A DNA stretch of 64,000 bases, from assembly GCA_027257055.1 (NCBI GenBank), contig JAPVLO010000182.1, positions 3,348,001 through 3,412,000 of the forward strand, written 5' to 3'. Below the pieces are notes generated by a model. That model did no database searches. It was not told the origin of the DNA and saw only the letters and a list, made by a program, of their open reading frames with translations. Source of the DNA: Cephalopachus bancanus (Eukaryota; Chordata; Mammalia; Primates; Tarsiidae). The translations under genes and the position numbers were made by a program. Below, piece by piece: positions 24,080-36,260 of this stretch. Numbering within the stretch: the stretch's first letter is position 1; every line of letters begins with the position of its first letter.

Positions 24080-24370
24080 GGCCAGGCATGGTGGCTCAAA
24101 CCTGTAATCCTAGCACTTTGGGAGGCAGAAGCAAGATGAGTACCTGAGTCCAGGGGTCCAAGACTAGCCTGGGCAACTTGGAGAGACCTCATCTCTAAAA
24201 TAATAATAAAAAAAAATCAGCCAGACGTGGTAGCATATGCCTGTGGTTCCAGCTACTTGGAGGCCTGAGGCGGAAGGATCACCTGAGCCCAGTAGATCAC
24301 AGTTGCAGTGGCTGTGAGCATGCTGCTGCACTCCAGTCTGGGCAAGAGTGAGACTCCTAGTCAAAAAAAA
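24080..24370 (+). mobile_element. Alu (array copy 4)
   Basis: GGCCAGGCATGGTGGCTCAA through GAGACTCCTAGTC and A8, in direct contact with copy 3. Confidence 0.93.
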
Positions 24371-24639
24371 GCAATCTACTGTACAGCAGGGTGACTATAG
24401 CTAATAACAATGTATTACACACTTGAAAATGGCTTAAGAGAATAGATCTTAAACATTCTCGCTGCAAAACATGATAAGTGTGTGAGGTAATTAGCCTGAT
24501 GTAGACACAAAACATCATGTGGTATATGGGAAAGGTATACAATTTTAATTTGTCAATCAAAAAAACCACGGCAGTGAAGCAGTCTATGGTAGGGGCTGGT
24601 CTATCAGCGGTCAAACCACAGAACACATGGAAAGAGGGT

Positions 24640-25080
24640 CAAAACGAGCTCCTGCGCCAGTCGCCGGGGCAGCTCTTGCGGCCCCCTCCCGTGCCCTGGC
24701 TGGCCACCCCCAGAGCTCCCTCCCCGGGCAGCAGAAGCCAGCTGTCCCCCGATCCCGGCCCCAGCTCTGCCTCCAGCTCCAGTCCCAAGCGTGACAGGAG
24801 CTGAGTGTGAGGCATTCCGACGGAGAGCAAGCACGGTGCATTCCCAGCTTAACTCGCCTCGCTCTGCCCGCCTCTGCACGGGCACACGCGTGCGCGCGCA
24901 CACGCACGGCGAAAGGCCTGCTGCGAACACTCCTCCTCCCGCTTTCCGGCGGCGGCTCCCGCTACCACACCCCCGCTGCTCACTCTCAGGGTCACCCCCG
25001 CTTGAAAGGCGGCGGCCACCGCCGCCTCTCCCCTTCCCTCCTCCCTCTCCACTCCGAGGGTTCCGAAGTCACATATTCTG
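24640..25080. promoter_or_regulatory. Intronic CpG-island-like block
   Basis: A sharp rise in GC and CpG within AT-richer intron. I count about 26 CpG in 24841-25080, including ACACGCGTGCGCGCGCACAC and CTTTCCGGCGGCGGCTCCCG. GC-box-like and purine/pyrimidine stretches (CCGCCGCCTCTCCCC) are present. I find no convincing protein on either strand and no repeat assignment. It could be an alternative promoter, enhancer or simply an unmethylated GC-rich insertion. Confidence 0.55.
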
Positions 25081-25319
25081 CCTCCTCACTGTTTCTCCTG
25101 CTTCTCTGTTCCCAGGCCAGATGCACAGAAGACACTCCACGAACAGCCGTGAATGCAAGTGAACATCTCATGAACAACACCTTCATCCCGGCCCTCGCTG
25201 ACTCACTGCCTAGAATGATAACCTTCCAACGCCACCCCCAGGCTGACACAACTGCCAGGGCATCTGTTCTGTAAACCTCCCAGGGCGTCCTCCCGCCCCG
25301 ACTGAGTTAAGAGCACACA

Positions 25320-25500
25320 CTCCTCGGCCTGGCATTCAAGGCCCCCCCTGCAGGCACCCAGCCCCGCCGCCCACTGCCTTCTCAGACTCCATCCGGGGGC
25401 ACCTCTCACCATTCCCTGACCCTTCCTTCCGGTGCTTCCAGTTTCTCTGCCTTCCTTCCCGCTGCTCCCTCTGCCTCAGCACCTGGAGCACCTGCTCAAT
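25320..25500 (+). repeat. L2-like fragment
   Basis: CTCGGCCTGGCATTCAAGGC and GCTGCTCCCTCTGCCTCAGC resemble the L2 3' region in sense orientation. Confidence 0.5.
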
Positions 25501-25935
25501 ATGTTGAAGCAAAGCATGACTGGACAGATTCCCCCATTTGACTTCGGCCACTGCCCTGAAAAGGATCTGTTGAAATCCTCCGAATCCAAACAGAGTGCAG
25601 TGAGTGTTCAGGGGATTGCAGAATGTGTGCGTCTAGCTCTAGGAATTCCAGCACAGAAGGAAAGAAGAATCTCCCCGTTGGCTTTAACAGTTGGTCTCCT
25701 CATTCTCTCAGAAAAGCCAGGTCTCGGCTTTCACACAAAACAAACAAAAATCAGTGGATTCTTGACTTGTGAACCAACAAGATGCAGGTTCACTTAAATG
25801 ATCCACCAGCCCTGTAGGCCGACTTTAGATTCATCCTCCTGGAGAAGCTATGATTCACTGTGTCAGAACGGTAGGAGTATGGGTGGGTTCGTATTTCTTT
25901 CTTGTTTTGGTGCATGTATAGAAATTGTCCTTTAG

Positions 25936-26251
25936 GCCAGGTGCAGTGGCTCATACCTGTAATCCTAGCATTTTGGGAGGCTGAGGCAAGCAATTTTGGA
26001 ATTGCTTGAGCCCAGGACTTTGAGAACAGCCTAGGCAACACAGGGAGACCTCATCTCTAAAGAAAATGTTAAAAATTAGCCAGATGTGGTGGTGCATGCC
26101 TGTGGTTGCAGCTACTTGGGAGGCTGAGGCAGAAGGATCATCTGAGCCCAGGAAGTCGAGGATGTGGTGAGCGGTGATCGTGCCACTACACTTCAGCCTG
26201 GGTGACAGAGTGATACCCTGACTCAAAATGAAATAAAATAAAGAAAAAAAT
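25936..26251 (+). mobile_element. Alu with target duplication
   Basis: GCCAGGTGCAGTGGCTCATA through GATACCCTGACTC and an A-rich tail. Flanks AAATTGTCCTTTAG (25922-25935) and AAATGGTCCTTTAG (26252-26265), one mismatch. Confidence 0.95.
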
Positions 26252-27879
26252 AAATGGTCCTTTAGCGTTGTTTTACAATTTTAACACTCTGAGGGGACAT
26301 CGTAAATCTAGCAAGTCACCCAGATGTCCCCTCTCTCAGGGGACACAAAGAGATTGCTGGTGATTACACAGGACAAACACGCAAGTGCACATTTTTCAAA
26401 ACTGCGTATTTCCATGAAGTTTTCCATTCAAATTGCATGAAAAGCAAATAAAAAGACGGAATATGTACTGAGATATGATCAATCAGTTGAGAAGTGGTTT
26501 TCAGGAATCACAAGTGCATCCCTCCACATCTTCGAACAACAGTCTGGACAATAAATTACATATTATTAATGTGGGAGGAAGAAAATGAGACTGCACGTCT
26601 GCTGGAATAGAGAAGCACCAGGTGGAAGATGTCAAACAAATTACTATTGCACAACAGGTGTCAATGAACCTGCAACGTGTGTGGGTAATCAGTTCACATG
26701 TTTCCACATGTTAAAATAGAGGACATAAAATTTTGATTTTTTTTGCCATAAATAAGTTCCTCAATGAGGCCAAATATCATCGCAACCAGCACTCTACTAT
26801 TTACTATGAAGTGATTTGTTTTTCACTATTTTGTAAAAAAGTGCAGTCGAGTTGCTGGTAGGTGACCTGCGAGATGTCTGCGAGTGCAAAGGTTAAAAAT
26901 GGTTTGCGGAGACCGTGCCCTTGCCCTTCAAGGCCTATCCTGCACACACTTCTTCCGACTCAACAGGGAATGCCTTCTTTGAACACGCTGAGCATGTCAC
27001 ACCTCTGCTTCTTATTCAACAAATTCTACTGTCTGCCAAGTTCCCTGCTCTCCAAGGATTTTTATCTGAACACCGCCTTGAACTTCGGGCATTTACATGT
27101 ATGTCTTAGGCCTTCTGTAGTGCTCTTCCCACATACTTGCTGAATTGAACTCAATTTAATATTTTGCATAAAAATGCTCATTTTGCCACAAGCGTTTCAC
27201 TACTGATTACCACCACATCCTGCTTGATCTCATCAACAAATCAGCTAAGAATGCAATGGTGGTTACATTTAAAATATGCTTATCAGTTAAAGATGCATAC
27301 TAAAGTATTTAACAGTAAAATGGCATGGTGTCTGGAATATGCTTTATTCTTTTCCAGAAGGAATAAAGCATGTGCCTTTCCGGGGGAGAAAGGCGGTTGG
27401 GGGGGTGGGGCAGAGAGTGGAAGAGAGAGATGAAATAAGATCAGCAAAATATTGATCTTTGTTGAAGTGGGTGGTTATTTCTTCTACTGTGAACATCTGC
27501 ACATTTCTATTTTTAAAAGTTCAAAACAAACATCAACACACATTGTAAGCCCTTTCACAGAATACTGAGAACAAGGGCGACGTCACTAACATTCTGAGAA
27601 GCAGGCATTTGCACCTTAATCTGGACCCCAAGATGGTATCTGCTCATGTCCACACCAGCTCAAAGGCTACAGACTCCAAAAGAGAGACCTTCCCCAAAAG
27701 AAAGACAAAAAAAAAAAAGGCTCATTAAAGTCCTTTGCCACAACCTTCAAAAACAATGAAAGCTTTCAGAATCATTGGGTAATTTGCAAAACCAAATACT
27801 GTACTCCTACTGTGTACAGTAGCCTGGTCTAGAGGTTTCTACATAAAATATCTTCTGTTACTCTCACAACCATTCTGTA

Positions 27880-28030
27880 AGGAATATCATTACAATCATG
27901 ATAACAACTGGCATTTACCAAGGGCTTTCGATATGCCAGGCACCATGCTATATATTTTCCTGGCATTTTCACTTAATCTTCAAAACAACCTTATAAGATT
28001 GGTACTATTTTCATGTACGATTACAAGTGA
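27880..28030 (-). repeat. MIR fragment
   Basis: GATATGCCAGGCACCATGCT, then CTTAATCTTCAAAACAACCT and GATTGGTACTATTTTCATGT is the reverse-complement order of a MIR 3' half. Confidence 0.65.
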
Positions 28031-28350
28031 AAAACAAACAAACAAAAAGCAAAAACCAAGCCCAGAGGAGCTATGTTAGAAGGCTAAAGCCGTGCACAGT
28101 GTGTGTGAGCAGAATTATAGGAGAGGTTTGGCTCTACAGTCTAGCTCCTACTACAACCACAGTGCACCACCTCTTTGCACTGTTAATAACTCAAGTTATT
28201 AACGCTTTCTCAAAGCCTGTGGCTTCCTAGAAGACAAAGGTGATGATAACAGCTGAAGCACTAATCCTGAGCTGTATAGAACAGTGACATGTTCTGATAC
28301 CCCCACTGAAACTTGCTGAACTTGGCACAGCTCATTAAGAGGAAGGGCGA

Positions 28351-28636
28351 GGCCGGGCTCGGTGGCTCAGCCTGTAATCCCAGCACTTTGGGAGGCCAAG
28401 CCGAGTGAATCGCCTGAGCCCGCGGGTTAGAGACCCACCCAGGCAACTTGCCGGGACTTCATATCTACAACAGACCAAAAAAAAAGAAGAAAAAATTAGC
28501 TGGGCCTGTAGGTCCAGCTACTTGGAAGGCTGAGGCAGACGGATCGCCGGAGCCCAGCAGGTCGAGGCTGTGGTGGCCGGGAGCACGCCACTGCACTCTA
28601 GTCTGGGCGACTGAGAGTCCAGCTCAAAAAACAAAA
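28351..28636 (+). mobile_element. Lineage-specific Alu with 12-bp target duplication
   Basis: GGCCGGGCTCGGTGGCTCAG through GAGAGTCCAGCTC and an A-tail. AAGAGGAAGGGC at 28337-28348 and 28637-28648. The second arm is shortened at its start. Confidence 0.95.
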
Positions 28637-28954
28637 AAGAGGAAGGGCTGTGTGTACCAGTTAGAGGAAGCAGGAGAAGGAGTGCCCAGATGGAGTGTCC
28701 TGCTCCTGCTCTTGACGCCGTTTTATTGTCCTGAATCGGGCGAGTACTTCAGAGGCAACTGAGCATATTAATCAACTGTCAATGAGTTGCCAGGGTCATT
28801 TGTGTCACAATTAATTATCTGCCAACATTTAAACAGAGAAGGCTACCAACAGGGAGTGACTATTGGGGGCGGGGCACTTGGCCCCGGAACAGAACCATTA
28901 TTATGAGGATACATTCAGCATGAGCCATATCAGAGAAATAGAAATATCATTTGA

Positions 28955-29231
28955 GCCGGGCTCGGTGGCTCAGCCTGTCATCCTGCGCCTTGGAAGGCCA
29001 AGGTGAGTGGATGGCCTGAGCCCGTGCGTTCAAGACCCGCCTGGGCAACTTAGCGAGACCTCATCTCTACAATAAATCAAAAATCAGCCGGGCATGGTAG
29101 CGCGCGCCTGTAGTTCCGGCTACTTGGAAGGCGGAGGCGGAAGGATCGCCGGAGCCCAGCGGGTCGAGGCTGCGGTGGCTGGGAGCGGCCACTGCACTCC
29201 GGTCTGGGCGACAGAGTGAGACTCCAACTCA
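28955..29231 (+). mobile_element. Lineage-specific Alu with 12-bp target duplication
   Basis: GCCGGGCTCGGTGGCTCAGC through GAGACTCCAACTC. The tail has turned into (AAT)n. AATATCATTTGA occurs at 28943-28954 and 29256-29267. Low divergence, so comparatively young. Confidence 0.96.
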
Positions 29232-29258
29232 AATAATAATAATAATAATAATAATAAT
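29232..29258. repeat. (AAT)n microsatellite from an Alu tail
   Basis: Nine AAT units replacing the poly-A of the preceding Alu. Confidence 0.93.
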
Positions 29259-29589
29259 ATCATTTGAAGGAGACACCTACGGCCCCACCCCAAAAGAACA
29301 CTTACAAAGTTCTTCATCGTCACGCACTCCTCCCAGGAAGAGTGAATGACCAGATCTGGGGGCTGGGGTGGGGGTGGGGCGGCAAAGGGCTAGGTGTGGT
29401 CAGTTCAGCCCCTTTCACTAGCTCTTCCTGGGAGTGGCTGCTTTCAGAATGCACATTCCAAGTTCCTCCATGCTGGGCTTCCCCCCAGATGCTAAGACAC
29501 ACTCTCGTGCCTTCACCGGCTAAGCACTTGGTGGAAAAGATCCTCATACACTAACACAAACCCCCATCACCCCCACCAAGAAAACACTG

Positions 29590-29790
29590 AACACTTAAGT
29601 GCCAGGCACTGTGCTAAGTGCCAGGCTGTGTGCTGTCGTACGTATTGAACCAAGAAAACCAAAGCTTACTCAGAAACGTCAAGCGACACACCCAAGACGA
29701 CATGCCTGGAAGGGGGTGGAGGACGAGGGCTCCCCACAGGCATCCCTGACTCCAGCACTTAGCCAAGCTCTTTTGCCTCCCAGGATAATC
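29590..29790 (-). repeat. MIR-like fragment
   Basis: AGTGCCAGGCACTGTGCTAA, then a degraded AGCGACACACCCAAGACGAC and CATCCCTGACTCCAGCACTT, in the order of a reverse-complement MIR. Confidence 0.5.
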
Positions 29791-31029
29791 CTGGACAGAC
29801 AGCTGATGACAGTTACCCTTCAAAAACGTACAGGGCTAACCCTTATCTCCTACAGATGGCCCAGAACTCTGAAGTTTCTACCGAGTACTCAGAAGATTAA
29901 CGGCTCTTTTTAAAGAAAAATAATTACCTTCCTTGCTGGCACACTGCTGGAAGAGGGGACGGTCCTCTAGTGGGGAAGAATGCAAATCAGGTTCTTAAGA
30001 CTCAACAGCAGAACTCAACTCTACCTCCTCTCGCTCTTGTTCCCGAAGCCCGTGGAACCCTTTCCAATTAACACCGCAGAAGTCTGGTACTTGGGGCAGA
30101 GAGCTCAACCGTGAACTGATTAGTATCTGACTCTTGCTAAAGGCTCTTTCAAGACATCTGATAGCAGAGGGAGATGGCTTAATGTGCAGATTAACTCACC
30201 ATTCTGCTAGGTTCTCGAAGTTTCAGACATACACTAAATTGGATCAACACAAAGCAACGCTTGTCCCCCAGAGTAATCAGCTTTCTTACAGAAACGCCTT
30301 CACCCACCCAGTTGGGATTTATGCCTCTAGCTTTTACAGAGAGTGGATATAAGAAACACCCATTTAAACAATCATTTAGGGCCTTTTGTGGAAGAACAGT
30401 CAAAATCACTGTCCATTATGTTATCTAACGCCCCTGAAATGAAAAAGCACATCATAAATTCAGTGCCAAGAAAAAGTTTGTCTCGCTGAAAGAGCTTATG
30501 CTTTCCTTCCTCCAAGGAGAACTACACAATCGCATCTATTTTCTTTTTGTCTCAATGCTTCACAACTTCAGAGGCAAATTCAGTGCTCAAATGCAATAAT
30601 TAATTCAGCCCCACCACCCTGCAATAGCTATTCTTTTTATTTCACCCTTTTGATCTTGATTTTATTTTTATGTCTCCTGCCTTAAATGGTGGTTCGTTTT
30701 GCAAACCAGCTTAAATATTCCTTTTCTCCCCTTCAAAGTAGGGCATCCATGCTAAGTAAAAGAGGCATTTTCTCACACTCTAAAAACCCATTGTGACCCT
30801 CTCGACTGCTACTTGTGCTCGTGAACTTGCGGGACCCATTCGCGTCATCGCTCTGATGTCTTCCTGGTTGACACAATGGAACTTGAGAAGACACGCAGTC
30901 AGCTTCGGCTCACTCACCTAGCTCAGAACACCAACCCCACGCAAACAAGGACAAGAAGTACCCAGTTGTTAGGACTACAAGCTCTCTAGTGTCAGGAGTG
31001 AGGCTGACCCCTAAGGCCAAAAACGTGTC

Positions 31030-31113
31030 CACATATGACTAAATATTTAGTGCAGATAAAGCCCTTAGCCCAGTGCCTGGCACTCAGTAGATGCTCAATA
31101 AATGGTAATTACT
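31030..31113 (+). repeat. MIR/L2 3' end fragment
   Basis: AAAGCCCTTAGCCCAGTGCC then CTCAGTAGATGCTCAATAAA. Confidence 0.65.
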
Positions 31114-31702
31114 ACAAATCTGTCAAGCAGCAAAATGGAGATTGATGTCCTACCTGTGTGGGGAACCAGCTTTCTCCAGAACTCTTCTGTGACACCATCC
31201 CATAGTCACACAACCTAGGATGACCTACATACACAGAGTACTTGGCAGGCCATCTGTCTTTCTGGGTTTGGGGCCACTCTACACCGTCCCCAAGTTGGGT
31301 GTGGTGTGGTATTCACACACATGTACACGCGTTACACATCTGGAGATAACCACTTAGAATCAGGGCAGGACCATCAGTTTCTGGACAGAGAATCCAGTGG
31401 GGAAGTCTTGAAGAAAGCTCTGCTGCTGCACTCATGTCCTCTCCACCGCCTGACAAGTGTCCAAGCAGCTGTGAGGGTGTGAGTCAGAGGCACAGGGGAG
31501 GAGGGGAAGATTTAAGGGCAAGAGAAAAGAGTAATGCGGTTGTTTTTTATACCACTCACACTCTCAGTAGGTTTACTTGGGGGCCAGTATCTCTGAATGT
31601 TCCAGGAGTTGAACATCATGGTTTTCTTTGCAATTCTGGTGTTACTAGGCACATATGTCAACAGAATCCGTGTGTTGGTACTGGTTTCGTTATTGACCCA
31701 TT

Positions 31703-31745
31703 CCGCTGATATTTATTGAGGGCCTAGTATGTGCAGAGCATGGGG
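31703..31745 (-). repeat. MIR/L2 3' end fragment
   Basis: GATATTTATTGAGGGCCTAG then TATGTGCAGAGCATGGG. Confidence 0.55.
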
Positions 31746-33607
31746 GAAGGGAGGCGCTCTACACCTGTTAGCCTCAGTCGGGGAAAAGCACCCTGGCGAC
31801 TTTCACGGCAATGGTGCCAGCACTCCCCTGGAAAACAAACGGCAGGACCCTCAGGAGAATAACGGAGCCCTCTCCACAATCTAGTATTTTTATTCCTTTT
31901 CATTCTCTGGAGGACATAGCTACCAACAAACCCTTCCAGTGAAAGGAGCCCATTCTTCCCAGAGCGCCCCTCCTGTTGTCTGAGAGTCCCCACATCTCCC
32001 TGTGGGTACGCCGGGATCAAGCCGGGATCAAGGCACGAGTACTTCAAAGAAGCCCTCAAACTGGAGTGCAGGCAGCACTTTCCACACACACACACAAATC
32101 CTTGAGTTGGGATCCAGAAGGGGGAGGGGGAAGAGGATGGGAAGGGGAGGGGAAGGGGGCACAGAGAGCCAGCGCTGGGATTTGACAGCACCACACGATG
32201 CACGGAGGATCAGAGCCGGGAGACAAATTCAGCTCCAGAGATGAAAAATCTTCTGGTGCTGACAACATCTGTTTTGTTTTGAAGGTTGCTAAGGAGAGTT
32301 CTGGCTGGGCCAACATGGTTCCAGCTCAGTATTTCACAGTGAGTCTCTTGCACGGGGTTCAGACGGGGAGAACACAAGCTCGCCAGATAATCCTCGCACC
32401 TTCTACTTTTTGGGTATCAAAGGATCCCTCTGCTAACAAGAACGACAAACAGCCTGCCTGGTCGCAATGGGAACCGAACTGTCCTCTATGCTTACTCTCC
32501 TCCCTGCCCCCTCAGCCCCCACTGGCCAGCTCCCCATCTTTGCTTTTTAGGGAGAAAAGATCACTGAATAAGCGACTAGCCCAAGAGAAGATTTCCATGC
32601 AGGAATGAGGAAGGAAAAGTCTGAGTTGGGGGTCATGGTGGAGGAATCAGGCAGAGCCGGCAACGGCGTCCTGGCCTTTAAGAGCTCTTTTGCTTCTCGA
32701 GAATCAGAGTGACGACAAATGCCCTCATCAGGGCTCACAGTACTCGTGGGACAGGAGAGACACCAAGTTCCAAACAAGGAGGCCTCTGGCCAGCAAGCCC
32801 ATGCCATCTCGGCAACGAAGGAGGCGGGAAGCAAAGAACTTCTAACACTCACTTGACCCCATTCCTCCTGCGGTTACTTACACTCACAAGACAGAACAAA
32901 AATTTGGAAACGCTTGTGTCCAGTTTGCCCAAAGGGGCAAACATTTAGGAAAAAAAGAAAGAGACAGGAGATGAGCTTGGGACAAAACACGAGGGCCTGC
33001 CAACGACCTCCACATATATGGCAAGTTGTCATAAACTGTGTGGCAAGGTGGTCAACCTCCGAGAGCCACTCTGCCCCTCTGTAGGGAGTCACACCTGGGT
33101 GACAGAGTGCACAGAAAGAGCCTGGGGAAGCAGGAAGGCCCCTACAGCAACCAGTCCCTGCAAATAACATTATTTAGGGATACAGTATGAGGTGAACAAA
33201 AATGGTTCCCATTCACTGAAGGAATTCTCCTTCTGCATCAGGCTTTGGAAAAGCACCAGCTCCTGCCAGGGAGCACCCAGGAGCCTAGGAGGAACAAAGG
33301 GAGAATGGCAGCATTCTCCTGCCAACAAAGATTCGTTTCAAAGAGCCATTCAGCAGCGCCCGACCCGGCAAATCTCGACTACAAAAGGAAACCATATCCT
33401 CTCCAACGAGGGTATTGAGACAACCAAGGCCGCGTTATCTCAACATTTCCCCTGCCTGCCAGATTCAATTTCAGCCAGTTCTGCTTTCACCCCCAGCCTA
33501 GGATCCATCCGGGCCAGCACACGCTTTAACCGGTATTTTAAAACGTCAGCATAACCCTGGGGAGGGGTTAAGCTGGAGAGGCCCAAGCCATTCTCCAAGT
33601 CACTCAC

Positions 33608-33988
33608 CTAGCCAGGTCACAGTCACACTGGCAGGGGCAGACACGGCCTCTGCCACTTTGTGCCAGCTCCCGTTGTGTCCAGGGGCCCAGAGCGACACGT
33701 GGCAGACATAGTAGCCGGAGTTTTCTTTGCCAACGTCTCGAACCAGTAGGTGGTAGGAGCGTGCGTCCGTGTGACTCAACGCCACGTGCGAGGAGCTGTG
33801 CACCAGGGAGTCACGGTCCAGCCGCACCAACGTGCGGGCGCCGGGCAGGGTGCTGTTGGGCGTCCTGCTGAAGGACCACATCACCTCGGGCCGGACGTCA
33901 TCGGTTCGGTCTGTGGTGATGTTGCAGGGCAGGTCGAGCTCCTTTCCTTCCGCCACGGACACGTTCCTGGGCACGGAGGCGTGCAGAA
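33608..33988 (-). CDS. PTGFRN: PTGFRN exon 4 (Ig domain 3)
   Basis: This 381-bp exon has acceptor TAATTTTTCAAG above 33988 (a weak, A-interrupted pyrimidine tract) and donor GTGAGTG below 33608, phase 1 at both ends. It completes Val278 and encodes residues 279-404. Ig landmarks are LDLPCNITTD (first cysteine), EVMWSFSRT (core tryptophan) and NSGYYVCHVSLW (second cysteine). Sequons are N286 (NVS), N300 (NIT), N383 (NGS) and an additional N322 (NST), where I remember Asp in human. The residue spacing matches human with no insertion or deletion. It encodes an extracellular domain of the tetraspanin partner EWI-F. Confidence 0.97.
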
Positions 33989-34194
33989 CTTGAAAAATTA
34001 AAGACAGACACACCTCGATGAACCAGACTGCATCTGCCCCTTCTGCCTCCCCCCCCCACCTCCCTTGAGATCATCTCTTTCTAAAGTCTTATTTATGGCA
34101 TTCAGGTTAGAAGGCTTTGTATACCTGTAAGTGCCTGAGAAATAGTTAATGAACAAATTAATGGAGCATACCATATTTCTTCTTATTTTATAAA

Positions 34195-34730
34195 AACAGT
34201 AATAGCAGCAAACATTTATATACACCTACTATATGCCAGGCAGTGTTCCAAGTGCTTTATAAATATAAATCTTCAAGACAACCCTAAGAGGTAGATATGA
34301 CTGTTATTCTCAATGTGCTGATGAGGAGATTCAAACACAGAGAAGCTAAGTAACTTGCCCAAGGCTGCACAGTTAATATGTGGCAGAGCTGGGATTCAAA
34401 TCCAATCCAAGCCAGGCTCAGTGGCTCAGCCTGTAATCCCGTGCCTTTGGGAGGCTGAGGTGAGTGAATTGCCTGAGCCCGCAGGTTCGAGACCCGCCTG
34501 GGCAGCGAGACTTCATCTCTACAATCAATCCAAAAATCAGCCGGGCGTGGTAGCGCATGCCTGTAATTCTGGCTACTCAGAAGGCTGAGGCGGAAGGATC
34601 GCCAGAGCCCAGCAGGTCGAGGCTGTGGTGGCCGGGAGCGGCCACTGCACTCCAGTCTGGGTGCCAGAGTGAGACTCCGACTCAAAAAAAAAAACAAACA
34701 AATCCAATCCAGATTATGTGCTTCTAGGAA
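34195..34730 (-). mobile_element. MIR split by an Alu
   Basis: ACTATATGCCAGGCAGTGTT, AAGTAACTTGCCCAAGGCTG and GGCAGAGCTGGGATTCAAAT are well preserved MIR landmarks in reverse complement. The continuation resumes after the Alu at 34699. Confidence 0.8.
34410..34698 (+). mobile_element. Lineage-specific Alu with 13-bp target duplication
   Basis: GCCAGGCTCAGTGGCTCAGC through GAGACTCCGACTC and an A-tail. Exact CAAATCCAATCCA at 34397-34409 and 34699-34711, inserted into the MIR. Confidence 0.96.
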
Positions 34731-34740
34731 CGTTGCTTTT

Positions 34741-35024
34741 CCCTTCCCCCTCAGTGGAAGTCTCACTCTGCCACCCGGGCTGGAATGCAGTGGCACCATC
34801 ATGGCTCACTACAGCCTCCTTGACCTTCCTGGACTCAGGTGATCCCCCCACCTCATGCTCTCAAGTAGCCAGGACTACAGGTGCTTGCCACCATGCTCAG
34901 CTAATTTTTACTTTTTGTAGCAGTAAGATCTCACTATGTTGTCCAGACGGGTCTTGAACTCCTGGGCTTCCCACCTTGGCCTCCTAAAATGCTGGGATTA
35001 AAGGTGTGAGCCAGCACGCCCAGC
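34741..35024 (-). mobile_element. Alu (old)
   Basis: CAGTGGAAGTCTCACTCTGC through GTGTGAGCCAGCACGCCCAG. The T-run is lost. Confidence 0.9.
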
Positions 35025-35549
35025 CAGAATTCTCCTTTTAACTGTCATGCTATCCTTTGATAAGAAGTCTGTTAAAGACTGCAAAACTAAAATCATACTT
35101 TGTCCATGTGCATGATAAAACTTGGGTGATACTATGAGAAAAAAACCAACTTAGTCCTAACTGGTACATATTGTCAGCTGGGGGCTGGAGAATGGAGGGT
35201 CAGAGATGAGAGTGAAACCATCTTCAGGATGAAAGAGAAAAATCATAAATAGAAAGGCCAGAAAAGTCAAACCAGACATTTTTTCTTATGAGTCAGGTCT
35301 TCTAAAGGTAATGCATTTAGAGTATCATTTATTTCATTAAGTCCATCATAAGACATATATTCTAAAACCAAAACAACGATTTTTGGGTTATCCACACCAC
35401 TGCCCTCTCTCATTAGTGGGGATAATTAAAAGGATACTATACTTAGATGAAGCACTGAAATACTTGGTGTCGAAGACTCAAGGTAGATCTAGTTCCAGTA
35501 TTCCTCCATCAAAGCTTTTACATGGAGACATTTTACTGTATTTAGGGGA

Positions 35550-35839
35550 ATTTTTTTTGGGGGGGGGGTCAAGAGTCTCAATCTGTCGCCCAGACTGGAG
35601 TGCAGTGGCATGCTCCCAGCCACCGCATCCTCGACCTGCTGGGCTCAGGCAATCCTTCTGCCTCAGCCTTCCAAGTAGCTGGAACTACAGGTGCAATCCA
35701 TCATGCCTGGCCAATTTTTTGATTCAATGTAGAGATGAGGTCTTGCACAGGCTGGTCTTGAACCCCTGGGCTCAGGCAATCCTCTTGCCTCAGCCTCCCA
35801 AAGTGCTGGGATTATAGGCGTGAGCCACTGTGCCTGGCC
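35550..35839 (-). mobile_element. Alu with 11-bp target duplication
   Basis: A T8G9 run, then TCAAGAGTCTCAATCTGTCG, ending GCGTGAGCCACTGTGCCTGG. TATTTAGGGGA at 35539-35549 and 35840-35850. Confidence 0.94.
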
Positions 35840-35950
35840 TATTTAGGGGATTTTAAGAGAAGTCGAACATCTGTGACCAGAGTAGAATAACATCAATTTG
35901 CTAAATGCTCTGGGAACAATCACTCAGATGATAAATAGCCAACATCTCCC

Positions 35951-35959
<9 letters not shown>

Positions 35960-35981
<22 letters not shown>

Positions 35982-36260
35982 GAGTTGGAGTCTCACTCTG
36001 TCGCCCAGACTGGAATGCAGTGGCCACTCCCGGCCCCCGCAGCCTCGACCTGCCGGGCTCCGGCGATCCTTCCGCCTCAGCCTTCCAAGGAGCTGAAACT
36101 ACAGGCGCACACTACCACGCCCGGCTAATTTTTGATTTATTGTAGAGATGAGATGTCACCGAGTTTGAGCCCAGGTGGGTCTCGAACCCATGGGCTCAGG
36201 CAATCCACTCACCTCAGCCTCCCAAAGTGCTGGGATTACAGGCTGAGCCACGAAGCCCGG
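35960..36260 (-). mobile_element. Lineage-specific Alu with 14-bp target duplication
   Basis: A T-run of about 24 bases, then GAGTTGGAGTCTCACTC, ending GAGCCACGAAGCCCGG. Exact CTCCCAAGGGATTT at 35946-35959 and 36261-36274. Confidence 0.95.

Noticed and set aside
24807..25274. Open frames through the intron 4 CpG island, both strands
   Set aside because: Long frames are expected in GC-rich DNA because stop codons are AT-rich. The peptides are Arg/Pro/Ala/Ser strings without a domain.
31724..32203. 159-codon minus-strand open frame in intron 4 as a cryptic PTGFRN exon
   Set aside because: No Ig pattern and no phase-1 splice sites that would keep frame between exons 4 and 5, which already join seamlessly.
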